From Spirochaetaceae bacterium (GTDB lineage: Bacteria > Spirochaetota > Spirochaetia > DSM-27196 > PWMO01), in the NCBI GenBank assembly GCA_007693325.1, contig REDW01000142.1, positions 1 through 36,874 of the forward strand: 36,874 bases of DNA, read 5' to 3'. The notes below the pieces were generated by a model. That model was not told the DNA's origin. It saw nothing but the letters and a program-made list of their open reading frames with translations, and searched no databases. The position numbers were made by a program, and so were the translations under genes. This document shows positions 24,591 through 33,649 of the stretch, piece by piece (position 1 is the first letter of the stretch; the number at the start of each line of letters is the position of its first letter).

Positions 24591-27155
24591 TCAGCGTTTC
24601 TTGCCGGCCTTGACCAGCGCCATTGCATCTTGAAGCGTCAGCTTTTCGATCGCGTCCTCGTCCTTCTTGTCATCGGGCAGACTGATATTCTTGCTGCCGT
24701 ACTTGATATACGGACCGTACTTGCCGTCGTAGACTGCGATCTTCTTGTTGCCCTTGGGTTCGGTTCCGAGATCCTTCAGAACCTTGGAGCGTCTGCCACG
24801 ACCCTTCTTCTCCTCGGCCAGCAATTCGAGTGCCCGCTCCAGACCGATGCTGTATACATCGTCGTCCTTCTTCAGCGAACGGAAATCGCCGTCGTGCACT
24901 ACGTAGGGACCAAAGCGGCCCGTGTTGGCAACAATCTCCTTGCCGCTGTCGGGGTGAGAGCCCAGACTGCGCGGCAGGCTCAGCAGCTTGAGCGCGGTCT
25001 CGGTTGTGATCTCCTTGGCCTTTATGTCGCGCGGCACCGCGGCACGGCGCGGTTTGGGTTGGTCGTCGCTCTTCTCGCCCAGCTGTACGTAGGGGCCGTA
25101 GCGGCCCACCAGGCAGTAGATGTTTTCGCCGCTATCAGGGTCAACCCCGATCGGCTGCGGTCCGTTCTTCTGCAGTTCGATCAGCTCGGCAATGTCCTCT
25201 TCGCGCAGGTCAGCCGGTGCAACCTCTTCCGGGATTGATGCATGAACCGGCTCATCACCGTTGCTCTGATGGACGATATAGGGCCCATAGCGGCCGATCT
25301 TGACCTCAGTTCCCTCGTCGAGCTGCGGTAGAATGATGGTACGGGACGCTTCGGGTTTGATTTCTCCCTCGCGTGCCTGGACCTGCTGCTTGAGCCCGTC
25401 CTCACCCAGGTAGAACTGCTTGAGGTAGTCGAGATGGTTGCGGCTGCCATCGGCAATCTCATCCAGCGCGTTCTCCATCTCGGAGGTGAATCGGTAATCG
25501 ATCAGGTAGTGGAAATGGTTCTCCATCAACTGGGTAACGGCAAAACCGGTAAAGGTGGGTGCAAGCGCGGTACCCTGGCGCCGGACGTAACCGCGCTCGT
25601 AGAGCGTGCTGATGATAGTGGCGTAGGTGGAGGGGCGGCCGATGCCTTCGCGTTCCAGACGCTGCACCAGCGAAGCCTCGGTGTAGCGCGCCGGCGGCTT
25701 GGTCTCGTGGTAGAGAGCATCCATGGCGTCAACGCTCAGCTGATCATCGGTTTTCAAATCGGGCAGCAGCACTTCCTTGTCGTCCAGCGCCGCCTCGGGG
25801 TCATCCTTGCCTTCGACGTAGACGCGCAAGAATCCGGGGAAGAGAATGCGGCTGCCGGCGGCGCCAAAAATACACTCTTCAACGCCGATCCTGACACTGA
25901 CCTGCAGCTTGCGCGCGTCGGCCATCTGGGTAGCCAGCGTACGCTTCCAGATCAGTTCGTAGAGCTCCTTGTCCTTGCCGCTGAGATTGGTGCTGTTGGG
26001 GTGTACAAATTCGGCGCCGGCGGGCCGGATTGCCTCGTGTGCCTCCTGGGCTGAACGAGACCTGGAGCTGTACTGCCGCGGCTGTTCGCAGAGGTAGTCG
26101 CTACCGTAGAGCTGCTCTACTGCGCGGCGCGCACCGCCGATGGCTTCACTGGAGAGCTGGGGAGAATCGGTACGCATGTAGGTGATCAGCCCCTCTTCGT
26201 AGAGGCGCTGCGCCGCGCGCATCGTCTCGCGGGCAGACAGGCCGAGTTTGCGGTTGCCTTCCTGCTGCAGCGTGGAAGTTATGAACGGGGTTGCCGGGCG
26301 CGACGTAACCTGTTTCTCGTTTACCTCGAGTACCCGCCACGGTTTGCTCTGCAGTGTGTGCAGCAGCTGCTCGGCCGCAGCCTGGTCCAGGTGCAGCACG
26401 TCGGCCTTGCCGTCCAGCTTACCGCTGGTGGAATCGAAGTCCTTGCTCCCGGCAACGCGCTTGCCGCCGACTGATTGCAGCCTGGCTTCGAACACCAGGC
26501 GGTTGTTATCCTGGGGCGAAAACAGGTCGGCCTTGAGATCCCAGTACACCGAGCGGTGGAAGCGTATTCGTTCGCGTTCGCGCTCCACGATCAGGCGCAG
26601 CCCGGGAGACTGCACGCGTCCGGCGGACAGGCCGTAGGCAATCTTCTTCCAGATCAGCGGGGACAGCGTGAAGCCGTAAAGGCGGTCCAGAATGCGGCGT
26701 GTCTCCTGTGCTTTCACCAGCCGCATGTCGATTTCACGGTGATTCTCGATAGCGCTCTCAATCGCGGCCCTGGTTATCTCGTGAAACACCATCCGGCGTA
26801 CCGGTCCTTTCGGCTTCAGTACCTGCACCAGATGCCACGAGATACTCTCGCCCTCGCGGTCTTCATCGGTGGCGAGCATCACTGCATCGGCCTGCTTGAC
26901 CTTGCGCTTGAGCTCGTTGATGACTTTGGACTTGCCCTTGGGTGTCACGTACAGAGGAGCAAAATCATTCTCGACATCGATACCGAGCCGCGCCCACTCT
27001 TCCTGCTTCAGGTTCTTGGGGATATCGGCCGCGGTTTGCGGTAGATCGCGGACGTGTCCCACGCTTGCCTCCACGGTGTAGTTGCTCGGCAGGAAGCGCT
27101 TGATAGTTCTCGCCTTGGTGGGCGACTCTACGATCACGAGGACGTTTTCAGCCAT
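24591..27155 (-). CDS. topA: DNA topoisomerase I
   Basis: Type IA topoisomerase that relaxes negative supercoils, 854 residues. The Toprim domain opens with LVIVESPTKARTIKRFL (6-22) and carries the metal-binding DEDRE (97-101). The catalytic tyrosine is Tyr326 in GLITYMRTDS, and SAGRVQSPGLRLIVERE (177-193) is also conserved. E. coli TopA ends in zinc ribbons, but this C-terminus has four copies of a G-[RK]-[YF]-GPY repeat (GRYGPYIVH, GRYGPYVQL, GRFGPYVVH, GKYGPYIKY) and no CxxC pairs. GGAAG precedes the ATG. It is divergent from valS across a 177-bp spacer in which I see only weak promoter signals for topA. Confidence 0.97.
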   Translation of the reverse strand: MAENVLVIVESPTKARTIKRFLPSNYTVEASVGHVRDLPQTAADIPKNLKQEEWARLGIDVENDFAPLYVTPKGKSKVINELKRKVKQADAVMLATDEDREGESISWHLVQVLKPKGPVRRMVFHEITRAAIESAIENHREIDMRLVKAQETRRILDRLYGFTLSPLIWKKIAYGLSAGRVQSPGLRLIVERERERIRFHRSVYWDLKADLFSPQDNNRLVFEARLQSVGGKRVAGSKDFDSTSGKLDGKADVLHLDQAAAEQLLHTLQSKPWRVLEVNEKQVTSRPATPFITSTLQQEGNRKLGLSARETMRAAQRLYEEGLITYMRTDSPQLSSEAIGGARRAVEQLYGSDYLCEQPRQYSSRSRSAQEAHEAIRPAGAEFVHPNSTNLSGKDKELYELIWKRTLATQMADARKLQVSVRIGVEECIFGAAGSRILFPGFLRVYVEGKDDPEAALDDKEVLLPDLKTDDQLSVDAMDALYHETKPPARYTEASLVQRLEREGIGRPSTYATIISTLYERGYVRRQGTALAPTFTGFAVTQLMENHFHYLIDYRFTSEMENALDEIADGSRNHLDYLKQFYLGEDGLKQQVQAREGEIKPEASRTIILPQLDEGTEVKIGRYGPYIVHQSNGDEPVHASIPEEVAPADLREEDIAELIELQKNGPQPIGVDPDSGENIYCLVGRYGPYVQLGEKSDDQPKPRRAAVPRDIKAKEITTETALKLLSLPRSLGSHPDSGKEIVANTGRFGPYVVHDGDFRSLKKDDDVYSIGLERALELLAEEKKGRGRRSKVLKDLGTEPKGNKKIAVYDGKYGPYIKYGSKNISLPDDKKDEDAIEKLTLQDAMALVKAGKKR

Positions 27156-27265
27156 AACTTCCGCTATGCTGCAGATTCACGGCGTTTCGTCAAGCCCGCC
27201 GCATTGATTGTCGCATTGATGTCCGGCTGCACCGGCCTGGGCGCAGCAGAAACCGCGCGGGCGCG

Positions 27266-27295
27266 TTGTCGGGCAGCGGCTAAATCTGGTAGGAT
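27266..27295 (+). promoter_or_regulatory. Candidate valS promoter
   Basis: TTGTCG (27266-27271) and TAGGAT (27290-27295) are 18 bases apart and 37 bp before the valS ATG. Each matches consensus at 4 of 6 positions. The rest of the 177-bp topA-valS gap shows no gene, and I saw no T-box leader. Confidence 0.4.
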
Positions 27296-27332
27296 ATGCG
27301 ATCGAACGAACGTATAGCGAGAGAGGCACCCG

Positions 27333-30005
27333 ATGAAGGCGATCGAGCTGGCCAAGACATTCGATCACAAGGATTTTGAAGATCGCATCTATCAGCACTG
27401 GAAAGCGCACGGCTACTTTGCGCCGCCGGACCCCGGCGAGATCAAAGGAGACGCGGAGCCTTTCGTGATAGTGATTCCGCCTCCCAACGTGACCGGCGTG
27501 TTGCACATGGGGCACGGACTCAACAACAGTCTGCAGGATGTGCTGATCCGTTACTACCGCATGCTCGGCCGCCCGACGCTGTGGGTTCCGGGAACCGACC
27601 ACGCCGGCATTGCGACCCAGAACGTGGTTGAGCGCCAGCTACGCGCCCGAGGTACCAGCCGCCGCGATCTGGGGCGCGAGAGGTTTGTCGAGGAGACCTG
27701 GAAGGTCAAGGACGAGCACCACGCGATCATTACCCGGCAGCTGGAGAAGATCGGTGCATCGTGTGACTGGAGCCGTGAGCGCTTCACGCTGGACGAGGGG
27801 CTTTCTCACGCGGTACGCGAGGTCTTTGTGACCCTCTACGAGCGGGGCCTGGTCTACCGCGGCAACTACCTGGTCAACTGGTGCAGCTCGTGCGGTACCG
27901 CGCTCTCGGACGACGAGGTAGAATACTCCGAGATCAACGGGCGCATGTACCATTACTACTATCCACTGGCGGATGGCAGCGGACAGGTCGAGATTGCAAC
28001 AACGCGCCCGGAGACCATGCTCGGTGACACCGCGCTGGCGGTCAATCCCAGGGACAAGCGTTACGGCGCGCTGATTGGTAAGAGCGCTATTCTGCCGCTG
28101 GTTGGGCGCGAGATTCCGATAGTGGCGGATTCCTACGTAGAAATGGAATTCGGTACCGGCGTGGTCAAGGTGACACCCGGGCACGACGTCAACGACTGGG
28201 AAATCGGCCAGCGCCACCAGCTGGAAGTCATAAACATCCTCAACGCCGACGGTACGCTCAACGAGAACGTGCCCGAGCCTTACCGCGGCCTATCGGCGCT
28301 GGATGCGCGCAAGGCGGTGGTGCTTGACGTCAAGGCGGCAGGACTGTATATCCGCGACCAGGAACACGCGCATCAGATCGGCCACTGTTACCGCTGTAAC
28401 ACGCGCATCGAACCGTTTCTGTCGGACCAGTGGTTTGTGCGCATGAAGCCGCTGGCCGAGAAAGCTCTGGGAGCGTGGCGCCGCGGCGAAGTCAGGTTCT
28501 ACCCGCAGCGCTGGGAAAACACCTACACCAACTGGTTGGAGAACATCCGCGACTGGTGCATTTCGCGTCAGCTCTGGTGGGGCCACCGGATTCCCGTCTG
28601 GTACGACGATGACAGCGGCGAGATGATAGTTTCTCGTAGCGATCCCACCGAGGATCCGGCCAATTCCGGCCGTACGTTGCGCCAGGATGAGGATGTGCTG
28701 GATACCTGGTTCTCGTCGTGGCTGTGGCCGTTCTCGACCCTCGGCTGGCCTGAACAGACCACTGATCTCAAGACGTTCTATCCGACCACCACTCTGGTCA
28801 CCGCCTATGATATAATATTCTTCTGGGTAGCCAGGATGATTATGGCGGGCATGGAGTTCATGGAACAGGCTCCGTTTCGTGACATCTACATCACCGGGCT
28901 GATTCGCGATAAGCAGGGTCGCAAAATGTCGAAGTCGCTGGGCAACGGCATGGATCCGCTGGACATCGTCAACCGTTTTGGTGCCGACGCGCTGAAGTTT
29001 ACGCTTTCGTTCCTGGCCGCCAAGGGGCAGGACATTCTGCTGGATGAAGACGACTTCCACTTCGGCAGCAAGTTTGCCAACAAGATATGGAACGCCTCGC
29101 GCTACTTGCTGATGAATCTGGAAGGGCGCACGCTGCTGCCGCGTGACCAGATCGAGCTTACGGCGGTCGATCGCTGGATCCTGCACCGCCTGAACAACGC
29201 GGTTGCCGACGTGCGGCGTGCGATGCAGGCGTATCGCTTCAATGACGCCAGCAGCGCCGGCTACGAGTTCTTCTGGAACGACTTTTGCGACTGGTACATC
29301 GAGGCGTCAAAGATTTCGCTCTACAGCGAAGATGAAGCCGAGAAGGATCGAGCTATCAGTCTGCTGCTCTACATTCTGGAGGAGAGCCTGCGCCTGCTGC
29401 ACCCGTTTGTTTCCTTCATAACCGAAGAGATCTATCAGAAACTTCCCGAGTTTGCAGAACCGCGCGCCGAGAGCGTTATTGTGGCCGAGTTCCCCCGCGA
29501 GCGCTCGGACCGGCAGGCGCCCGAGGTCGCACGCGACTTTGCCGTGCTGCAGGAGCTGGTACGCGCGGTGCGTACGCTGCGCAGCGAGTTCACCATCCCG
29601 CCGGCCAAGCGGATCAGTTTCCACGTGCGCAGTGAGCCCGGCTTCGCTTCGACCACGTTTCTGGTACAGCAGCACCCTCTGATCTCGCTTCTGACAACCG
29701 CAGAGCGCGTGACCTACTCCGAGAACGCTCCGGCTAGCGGCGGCAGCATTGCCGTGGTGGGTACCGGCTTCGAAGTCTACGTGTTCATCCGCGATGCCAT
29801 CGATGTGGAAGCCGAGATCGGCCGGCTGCTGAAGAGCATCGAGAAATCGCAGCAGGCGCTGCAGGGCAGCGAAAAGAAACTGGCGAATCCCGGTTTTCTG
29901 GAGAAGGCCGGCGATGAAATAGTGCAGAAGGAGCGGCAGAAGCGCGACGAGCTGTTGCGCAAGATCAACAAGATGCGGGGGTACATGGTCGAGCTCAAGG
30001 GATAG
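27333..30005 (+). CDS. valS: Valyl-tRNA synthetase
   Basis: Class I synthetase that charges tRNA-Val and edits mischarged threonine, 890 residues. The HIGH-type motif is PNVTGVLHMGHGL (51-63), and KMSKS lies at about 531-535 in GRKMSKSLGNGMDPLD. The editing domain contains ATTRPETMLGDTALAV and VKVTPGHDVNDWEIG, and the anticodon-binding domain follows. The C-terminal 65 residues form the ValRS coiled coil (EIGRLLKSIEKSQQALQGSEKKL). The DHAGIATQNVVERQL block distinguishes ValRS from IleRS. GAGAGAGG lies before the ATG. The lipoprotein gene follows after 49 bp. Confidence 0.98.
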   Translation: MKAIELAKTFDHKDFEDRIYQHWKAHGYFAPPDPGEIKGDAEPFVIVIPPPNVTGVLHMGHGLNNSLQDVLIRYYRMLGRPTLWVPGTDHAGIATQNVVERQLRARGTSRRDLGRERFVEETWKVKDEHHAIITRQLEKIGASCDWSRERFTLDEGLSHAVREVFVTLYERGLVYRGNYLVNWCSSCGTALSDDEVEYSEINGRMYHYYYPLADGSGQVEIATTRPETMLGDTALAVNPRDKRYGALIGKSAILPLVGREIPIVADSYVEMEFGTGVVKVTPGHDVNDWEIGQRHQLEVINILNADGTLNENVPEPYRGLSALDARKAVVLDVKAAGLYIRDQEHAHQIGHCYRCNTRIEPFLSDQWFVRMKPLAEKALGAWRRGEVRFYPQRWENTYTNWLENIRDWCISRQLWWGHRIPVWYDDDSGEMIVSRSDPTEDPANSGRTLRQDEDVLDTWFSSWLWPFSTLGWPEQTTDLKTFYPTTTLVTAYDIIFFWVARMIMAGMEFMEQAPFRDIYITGLIRDKQGRKMSKSLGNGMDPLDIVNRFGADALKFTLSFLAAKGQDILLDEDDFHFGSKFANKIWNASRYLLMNLEGRTLLPRDQIELTAVDRWILHRLNNAVADVRRAMQAYRFNDASSAGYEFFWNDFCDWYIEASKISLYSEDEAEKDRAISLLLYILEESLRLLHPFVSFITEEIYQKLPEFAEPRAESVIVAEFPRERSDRQAPEVARDFAVLQELVRAVRTLRSEFTIPPAKRISFHVRSEPGFASTTFLVQQHPLISLLTTAERVTYSENAPASGGSIAVVGTGFEVYVFIRDAIDVEAEIGRLLKSIEKSQQALQGSEKKLANPGFLEKAGDEIVQKERQKRDELLRKINKMRGYMVELKG

Positions 30006-30054
30006 GAGCGCGGCTGTACCACGAGTGTACGGCGAGCAGAAAAGGAGAGAGCGT

Positions 30055-30867
30055 ATGCACGGTAGGAAGCGGGTGTTGTTTCTGGTAGTAGTGCTGGTAG
30101 CTGTTCTGATGGGCTGTGGCAGCCTTGACGGTGTGATGTCCGACGCGTTTGGCGCGGCGCTTGAGCGCCCGACCGAAGAATTTCTGGGCCAGATGATGGC
30201 CGGCTGGACCGACGCCATGGCGTTCCAGATGGCCTACCTGCAGGTGTTTCTGCTCGGCGGCTATGGCGCCGGACTGGAGCAGTTTGCCGAGGGAGAAGGC
30301 GTTACCTGGGAAGTGGTGTCCAGTGATGACCGCGACAGCTCGACCTTCATCGCCGAGCGGGCGCTGCTGCGCAATAATGCCGACGGCACATCGTGGTGGT
30401 ATCTGGCCTACCGAACCGAGGATAACGGCGATGAAGTCGAGATGGAGTACGAGGCGCGCCTGAATCAGGAGTATCATGCGCTTGAGATCTATTTCCGTGA
30501 TCCCGAAACCGGCGAGATTCGCCACCAGGTGCTCGATCAGCCCGAGGCTGCAACCGAAGATGATGAGGACTGGGACGATCTCGAATACGACGACGATCAC
30601 GTGGTGTGGGACGAGGAGCTCGGTGAACTGCGCCGCGAGCGCGTTCGTGTGACCGTAGGCGCGGGCACGTTTGATGCCGAACTGCTGGTGTACGACTTTA
30701 CCGATGAAGAGACCGGTGAACGGGGCGAGTACCGCTGGTGGACTACCAGCGAGGTCCCCGGTGAGCTGGTGCTCTACGAATGGGAAGGCGTGACCGAGGC
30801 CGGCACGGTGCGCGGTGAATTGATGCAGGTGCGGCGCGACTACCGTACCCGTTTCGGCGCGTACTGA
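30055..30867 (+). CDS. Lipoprotein of unknown function
   Basis: I recognise no family. The 270-residue product starts MHGRKRVLFLVVVLVAVLMGCG, a type II signal peptide with a lipobox ending at Cys21. The mature protein is acidic, with an Asp/Glu cluster at about 175-195 (TEDDEDWDDLEYDDDH) and predicted beta-rich sequence. ATG 30055 is chosen over the in-frame GTG at 30025, because AAGGAGAG precedes it and the basic n-region then starts the signal peptide. It lies 49 bp after valS and may share its transcript. Its stop is 3 bp from the pyrI stop on the other strand. Confidence 0.8.
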   Translation: MHGRKRVLFLVVVLVAVLMGCGSLDGVMSDAFGAALERPTEEFLGQMMAGWTDAMAFQMAYLQVFLLGGYGAGLEQFAEGEGVTWEVVSSDDRDSSTFIAERALLRNNADGTSWWYLAYRTEDNGDEVEMEYEARLNQEYHALEIYFRDPETGEIRHQVLDQPEAATEDDEDWDDLEYDDDHVVWDEELGELRRERVRVTVGAGTFDAELLVYDFTDEETGERGEYRWWTTSEVPGELVLYEWEGVTEAGTVRGELMQVRRDYRTRFGAY

Positions 30868-30870
30868 GGT

Positions 30871-31332
30871 TCAGACCCGGATTCTGACATCCTCCACGCG
30901 GTAGCGTTTCTCGCAGTACGTGCAGGATACGCTGACACTGCCGCCGGGGCCGGGTGAGGGGCCCCCGGTGGCAAAGCGCGTGAGAACCGGCTCGCTATTG
31001 GTGACGCAGTTCGGGTTGGGGCAGACTATCAGTTCAACGATCTCGGACGGGATAGTCACCGTAATCTTCTCGGCAATCTCGAATTCGCGGATGATCGAGA
31101 TGGAGGCCTGGGGCGCGATTAACGCGATGCTGTTGGCTTCCGCTAGCGATAGTTCGTGATCTTCGATCTTGATCAGGTCCTTGCGGCCAAACTTGCGGCT
31201 GCTGAGATTGACCCCTACCAGCAGCGGCGCGCCGTGAATTTTGAGAATTTCGGTTACCTGCCACGACTTGCCGGCCGGAATATGGTCAATAACCGTGCCG
31301 TTGCGGATGGCGTCTACTTTCATCTCTTTCAT
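30871..31332 (-). CDS. pyrI: Aspartate carbamoyltransferase regulatory subunit
   Basis: Non-catalytic chain of aspartate transcarbamoylase that binds CTP/ATP and gives allosteric control, 153 residues. The nucleotide-binding domain (about 1-97) has VDAIRNGTVIDHIPAGKSWQV and LVGVNLSSRKFGRKDLIKIE. The zinc domain has Cys104-x4-Cys109 and Cys137-x2-Cys140 as in E. coli PyrI; the loop between the pairs is Gly/Pro-rich. It overlaps the end of pyrB by 4 bp (ATGA) and is the last gene of the pyrimidine operon. Its presence implies a holoenzyme of c6r6 type. Confidence 0.96.
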   Translation of the reverse strand: MKEMKVDAIRNGTVIDHIPAGKSWQVTEILKIHGAPLLVGVNLSSRKFGRKDLIKIEDHELSLAEANSIALIAPQASISIIREFEIAEKITVTIPSEIVELIVCPNPNCVTNSEPVLTRFATGGPSPGPGGSVSVSCTYCEKRYRVEDVRIRV

Positions 31333-32234
31333 TCGGCTGCCTCCAGCAGGGTGGCCAGCAGAGCCTGGCGTACCGGAACGCCGTTGTGCGCTTGTTGGAA
31401 ATAGTAGGCGTGCCTGGTTGTGTCGACCTCCGCGGCAATCTCATTGACTCGCGGCAGCGGATGCAGTACGCGCATGCTCTCTCTGGCGCCCGCCAGGGTG
31501 GCACGGTTGACCACGTAACAGCCTTTGACTTTTTCGTACTCCTCGGGATCGGCAAAGCGCTCACGCTGGATGCGCGTGACGTACATCACGTCGAGTTCAC
31601 AGGCCAGTCCGTCGAGCGATGTCAATTGGCGGTAGCTCACGCCGGCGGCCTGCAGGTCTTCCAGGATGTAGTACGGCATGCCCAGATGCTCGGGGGAGAC
31701 AAAGCTGAACCTTGGACGGAAGCGCGCCAGCGCCTGGACCAGAGAGTGAGCCGTGCGCCCGAACTTGAGGTCACCCACCAGGGCTATCGACAGGTCCTCC
31801 AGGCGGCCCTGGGTCTTACGGATCGAGTAGAGATCGAGCAGGGCCTGCGTCGGGTGCTGGTTGGCACCGTCGCCGGCGTTTATGACCGGGATATCGATCA
31901 CCTCGGCGGCGTAGCGCGCCGCGCCTTCTATTGCGCTGCGGATTACGATCAGATCGGCGTACATACTGATGGTCTTGAGCGTATCGGCCAGGCTTTCGCC
32001 CTTCTGGGCCGACGTGCCGCCGGAGCCACTCATCGACAGTGTCTGGCCGCCGAGCCGCTTCATGGCGGTATCAAACGAGAAATGAGTGCGGGTTGACGGC
32101 TCGAAGAAGAGCAGCGCGGCGAGCCGGCCGCTGAGATCGGGGCGTACCCGTTTTGCCTCGATATCTTCGGCCAGCTGCAGTAACGCCAGGGTCTCCTGTG
32201 GCGCGAGATCACGCATCGAGATGAGGTTCTTCAC
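31329..32234 (-). CDS. pyrB: Aspartate carbamoyltransferase catalytic subunit
   Basis: Catalyses carbamoyl phosphate plus aspartate to N-carbamoylaspartate, 301 residues. Carbamoyl-phosphate contacts are seen in FFEPSTRT (43-50) and in SAQKGES (75-81, Lys78). GDGANQHPTQALLDLYSI (121-138) is characteristic of ATCase rather than ornithine carbamoyltransferase. The open frame extends to 32270, but GTG 32234 is preferred because GGAGGAG lies just before it, family homology begins there (VKNLISMRDL), and it then overlaps the pyrEF stop by 4 bp (GTGA), the same coupling seen elsewhere in this operon. Confidence 0.96.
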   Translation of the reverse strand: MKNLISMRDLAPQETLALLQLAEDIEAKRVRPDLSGRLAALLFFEPSTRTHFSFDTAMKRLGGQTLSMSGSGGTSAQKGESLADTLKTISMYADLIVIRSAIEGAARYAAEVIDIPVINAGDGANQHPTQALLDLYSIRKTQGRLEDLSIALVGDLKFGRTAHSLVQALARFRPRFSFVSPEHLGMPYYILEDLQAAGVSYRQLTSLDGLACELDVMYVTRIQRERFADPEEYEKVKGCYVVNRATLAGARESMRVLHPLPRVNEIAAEVDTTRHAYYFQQAHNGVPVRQALLATLLEAAE

Positions 32235-33649
32235 GTCTCCTCCTCCATTCTGTGCTGTAGCGCGCTCCACGCGGCGCTACGGTAGGATTGCGCGGCGGCT
32301 GCGGGGTCCTGTTCCTGATAGATGCCGCGTCCAACAATAATCGCGTCGGCACCGCCGCTAACCGCGCTGTTGACGTCGAGGTACTGCTGCCCGAGGTCGT
32401 CGCCCTGTGCCGACAGGTTCACCCCGGGTACCAGCAGCAGCTGCCCCGGTGGGACCTGTCTCTTGAGAGCGCGCAGCGCAGCGTGGTCTTCGGCGTGGCC
32501 GATGTAGCCGGGCACCTGGTGGCGCCGGCGGCCGCCGATCTCGAAGACGCGCCGAGTGTATTCCTGGCTGATCAGGTTGCCGCGTGAACTCATCCGGGCC
32601 AACAGCAGCGCTCCGCAATCAGCTCCCGCTGCGCCGGCGGAATCTGGAAGCAGACCGTCCAGGATTGCTTCGCCGGCAATCATGTGCACGGTAACCAGAT
32701 CCGCCCATTCTGCAATGCGCGCCGGGCCGGCTTGGAACTGCTTCTGTACCGTGCTGCCGATGTCGGCAAACTTGCGGTCCTCAAGGATCAGCAGATCGGC
32801 TTGCTCCGCGGTCCGTCGCAGCCGGCGGCTGAACGCGTTGAGGTCACCCTGCATGATATCTGCGTGGGTCTTGACCATGCAGAGCGACGGAGCACACGCC
32901 TCGAGAATCGCGAAGAATCGCTGTTGGTCGGTTACATCGAGTGACAGCACCAGGTTGGACTTCTTGCGCTGCATCGTGTCGCGGATGCGTTGCAGCAGCG
33001 GCCCGGAGGGCGCGGTCGGTTTGCGCACGGCGGTATTGTCGCTTCTGTCGCTTTGCTCGCTTGAATGGATGAAGTTATCGACCGCTTCTGCATCGGCGTT
33101 ACTGATGCGGCCGGCGCGCAGCAGCGTCTGCACCAGCGTGGCAACGGAGGTCAGCGCGTGCAGCTGGAGTCCGTGGGTCGCCAGTTGGGCGGTAGCCTCG
33201 CTGCTGCGGTCGATTACCACCGCGATGTGTTCGGCCCGCAGCCCCTCGGCTTTCAGCGCCTCGATTGTCTCCAGCTTGCTCTGCCCGGTGGTCACCAGGT
33301 CGTCCACCACCAGGCAGCGCATTCCCGCCGTGTAGTCGCCTACAACCAGTCCGCCGGTTCCGTAGTGTTTGCGCTCCTTGCGCAGTTGCAACAGCGGCTT
33401 GCCCGTGATCGCGCTCATATGAGTGGCTATCGGTACCGCGGTATACGGAATGCCGACAACCGCGTCGTAGGTCACCGCTGTAGTGCGGGCTACAAGCAAC
33501 TCGGCCATCGCGCGGCACAGCTGCGGCCGGGTTACCGCTGTGCGCAGGTCGAGGTAGAAGGGCGACTGTACGCCGCTTTTCAACCGAAACGATCCGAAGC
33601 GCACCGCACCGATATCGTCCAACGCCAGTATCAGTTGTTCCTGTTGCAT
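32231..33649 (-). CDS. pyrEF: Bifunctional orotate phosphoribosyltransferase / OMP decarboxylase (UMP synthase-type fusion)
   Basis: One 472-residue protein carries the last two steps to UMP. Residues 1-190 are the phosphoribosyltransferase, with RKERKHYG (90-97) and the PRPP loop LVVDDLVTTG (113-122). After a polar linker (about 195-215), residues 220-472 are the decarboxylase. Asp238 lies in LSLDVTD, Lys260 in MVKTHADI, and Asp291, Lys293 and Asp296 in LEDRKFADIG. PGVNLSAQGDDLGQQY and IIVGRGIY bind phosphate. Order and sequence blocks are those of animal/fungal UMP synthase, not of the short bacterial PyrF. Its ATG directly abuts the pyrC stop (TGAATG). Confidence 0.95.
   Translation of the reverse strand: MQQEQLILALDDIGAVRFGSFRLKSGVQSPFYLDLRTAVTRPQLCRAMAELLVARTTAVTYDAVVGIPYTAVPIATHMSAITGKPLLQLRKERKHYGTGGLVVGDYTAGMRCLVVDDLVTTGQSKLETIEALKAEGLRAEHIAVVIDRSSEATAQLATHGLQLHALTSVATLVQTLLRAGRISNADAEAVDNFIHSSEQSDRSDNTAVRKPTAPSGPLLQRIRDTMQRKKSNLVLSLDVTDQQRFFAILEACAPSLCMVKTHADIMQGDLNAFSRRLRRTAEQADLLILEDRKFADIGSTVQKQFQAGPARIAEWADLVTVHMIAGEAILDGLLPDSAGAAGADCGALLLARMSSRGNLISQEYTRRVFEIGGRRRHQVPGYIGHAEDHAALRALKRQVPPGQLLLVPGVNLSAQGDDLGQQYLDVNSAVSGGADAIIVGRGIYQEQDPAAAAQSYRSAAWSALQHRMEEET

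Noticed and set aside
27156-27332. Possible T-box or other riboswitch before valS
   Set aside because: The spacer is only 177 bp and shared with divergent topA. I found no specifier stem, T-box sequence or terminator hairpin.
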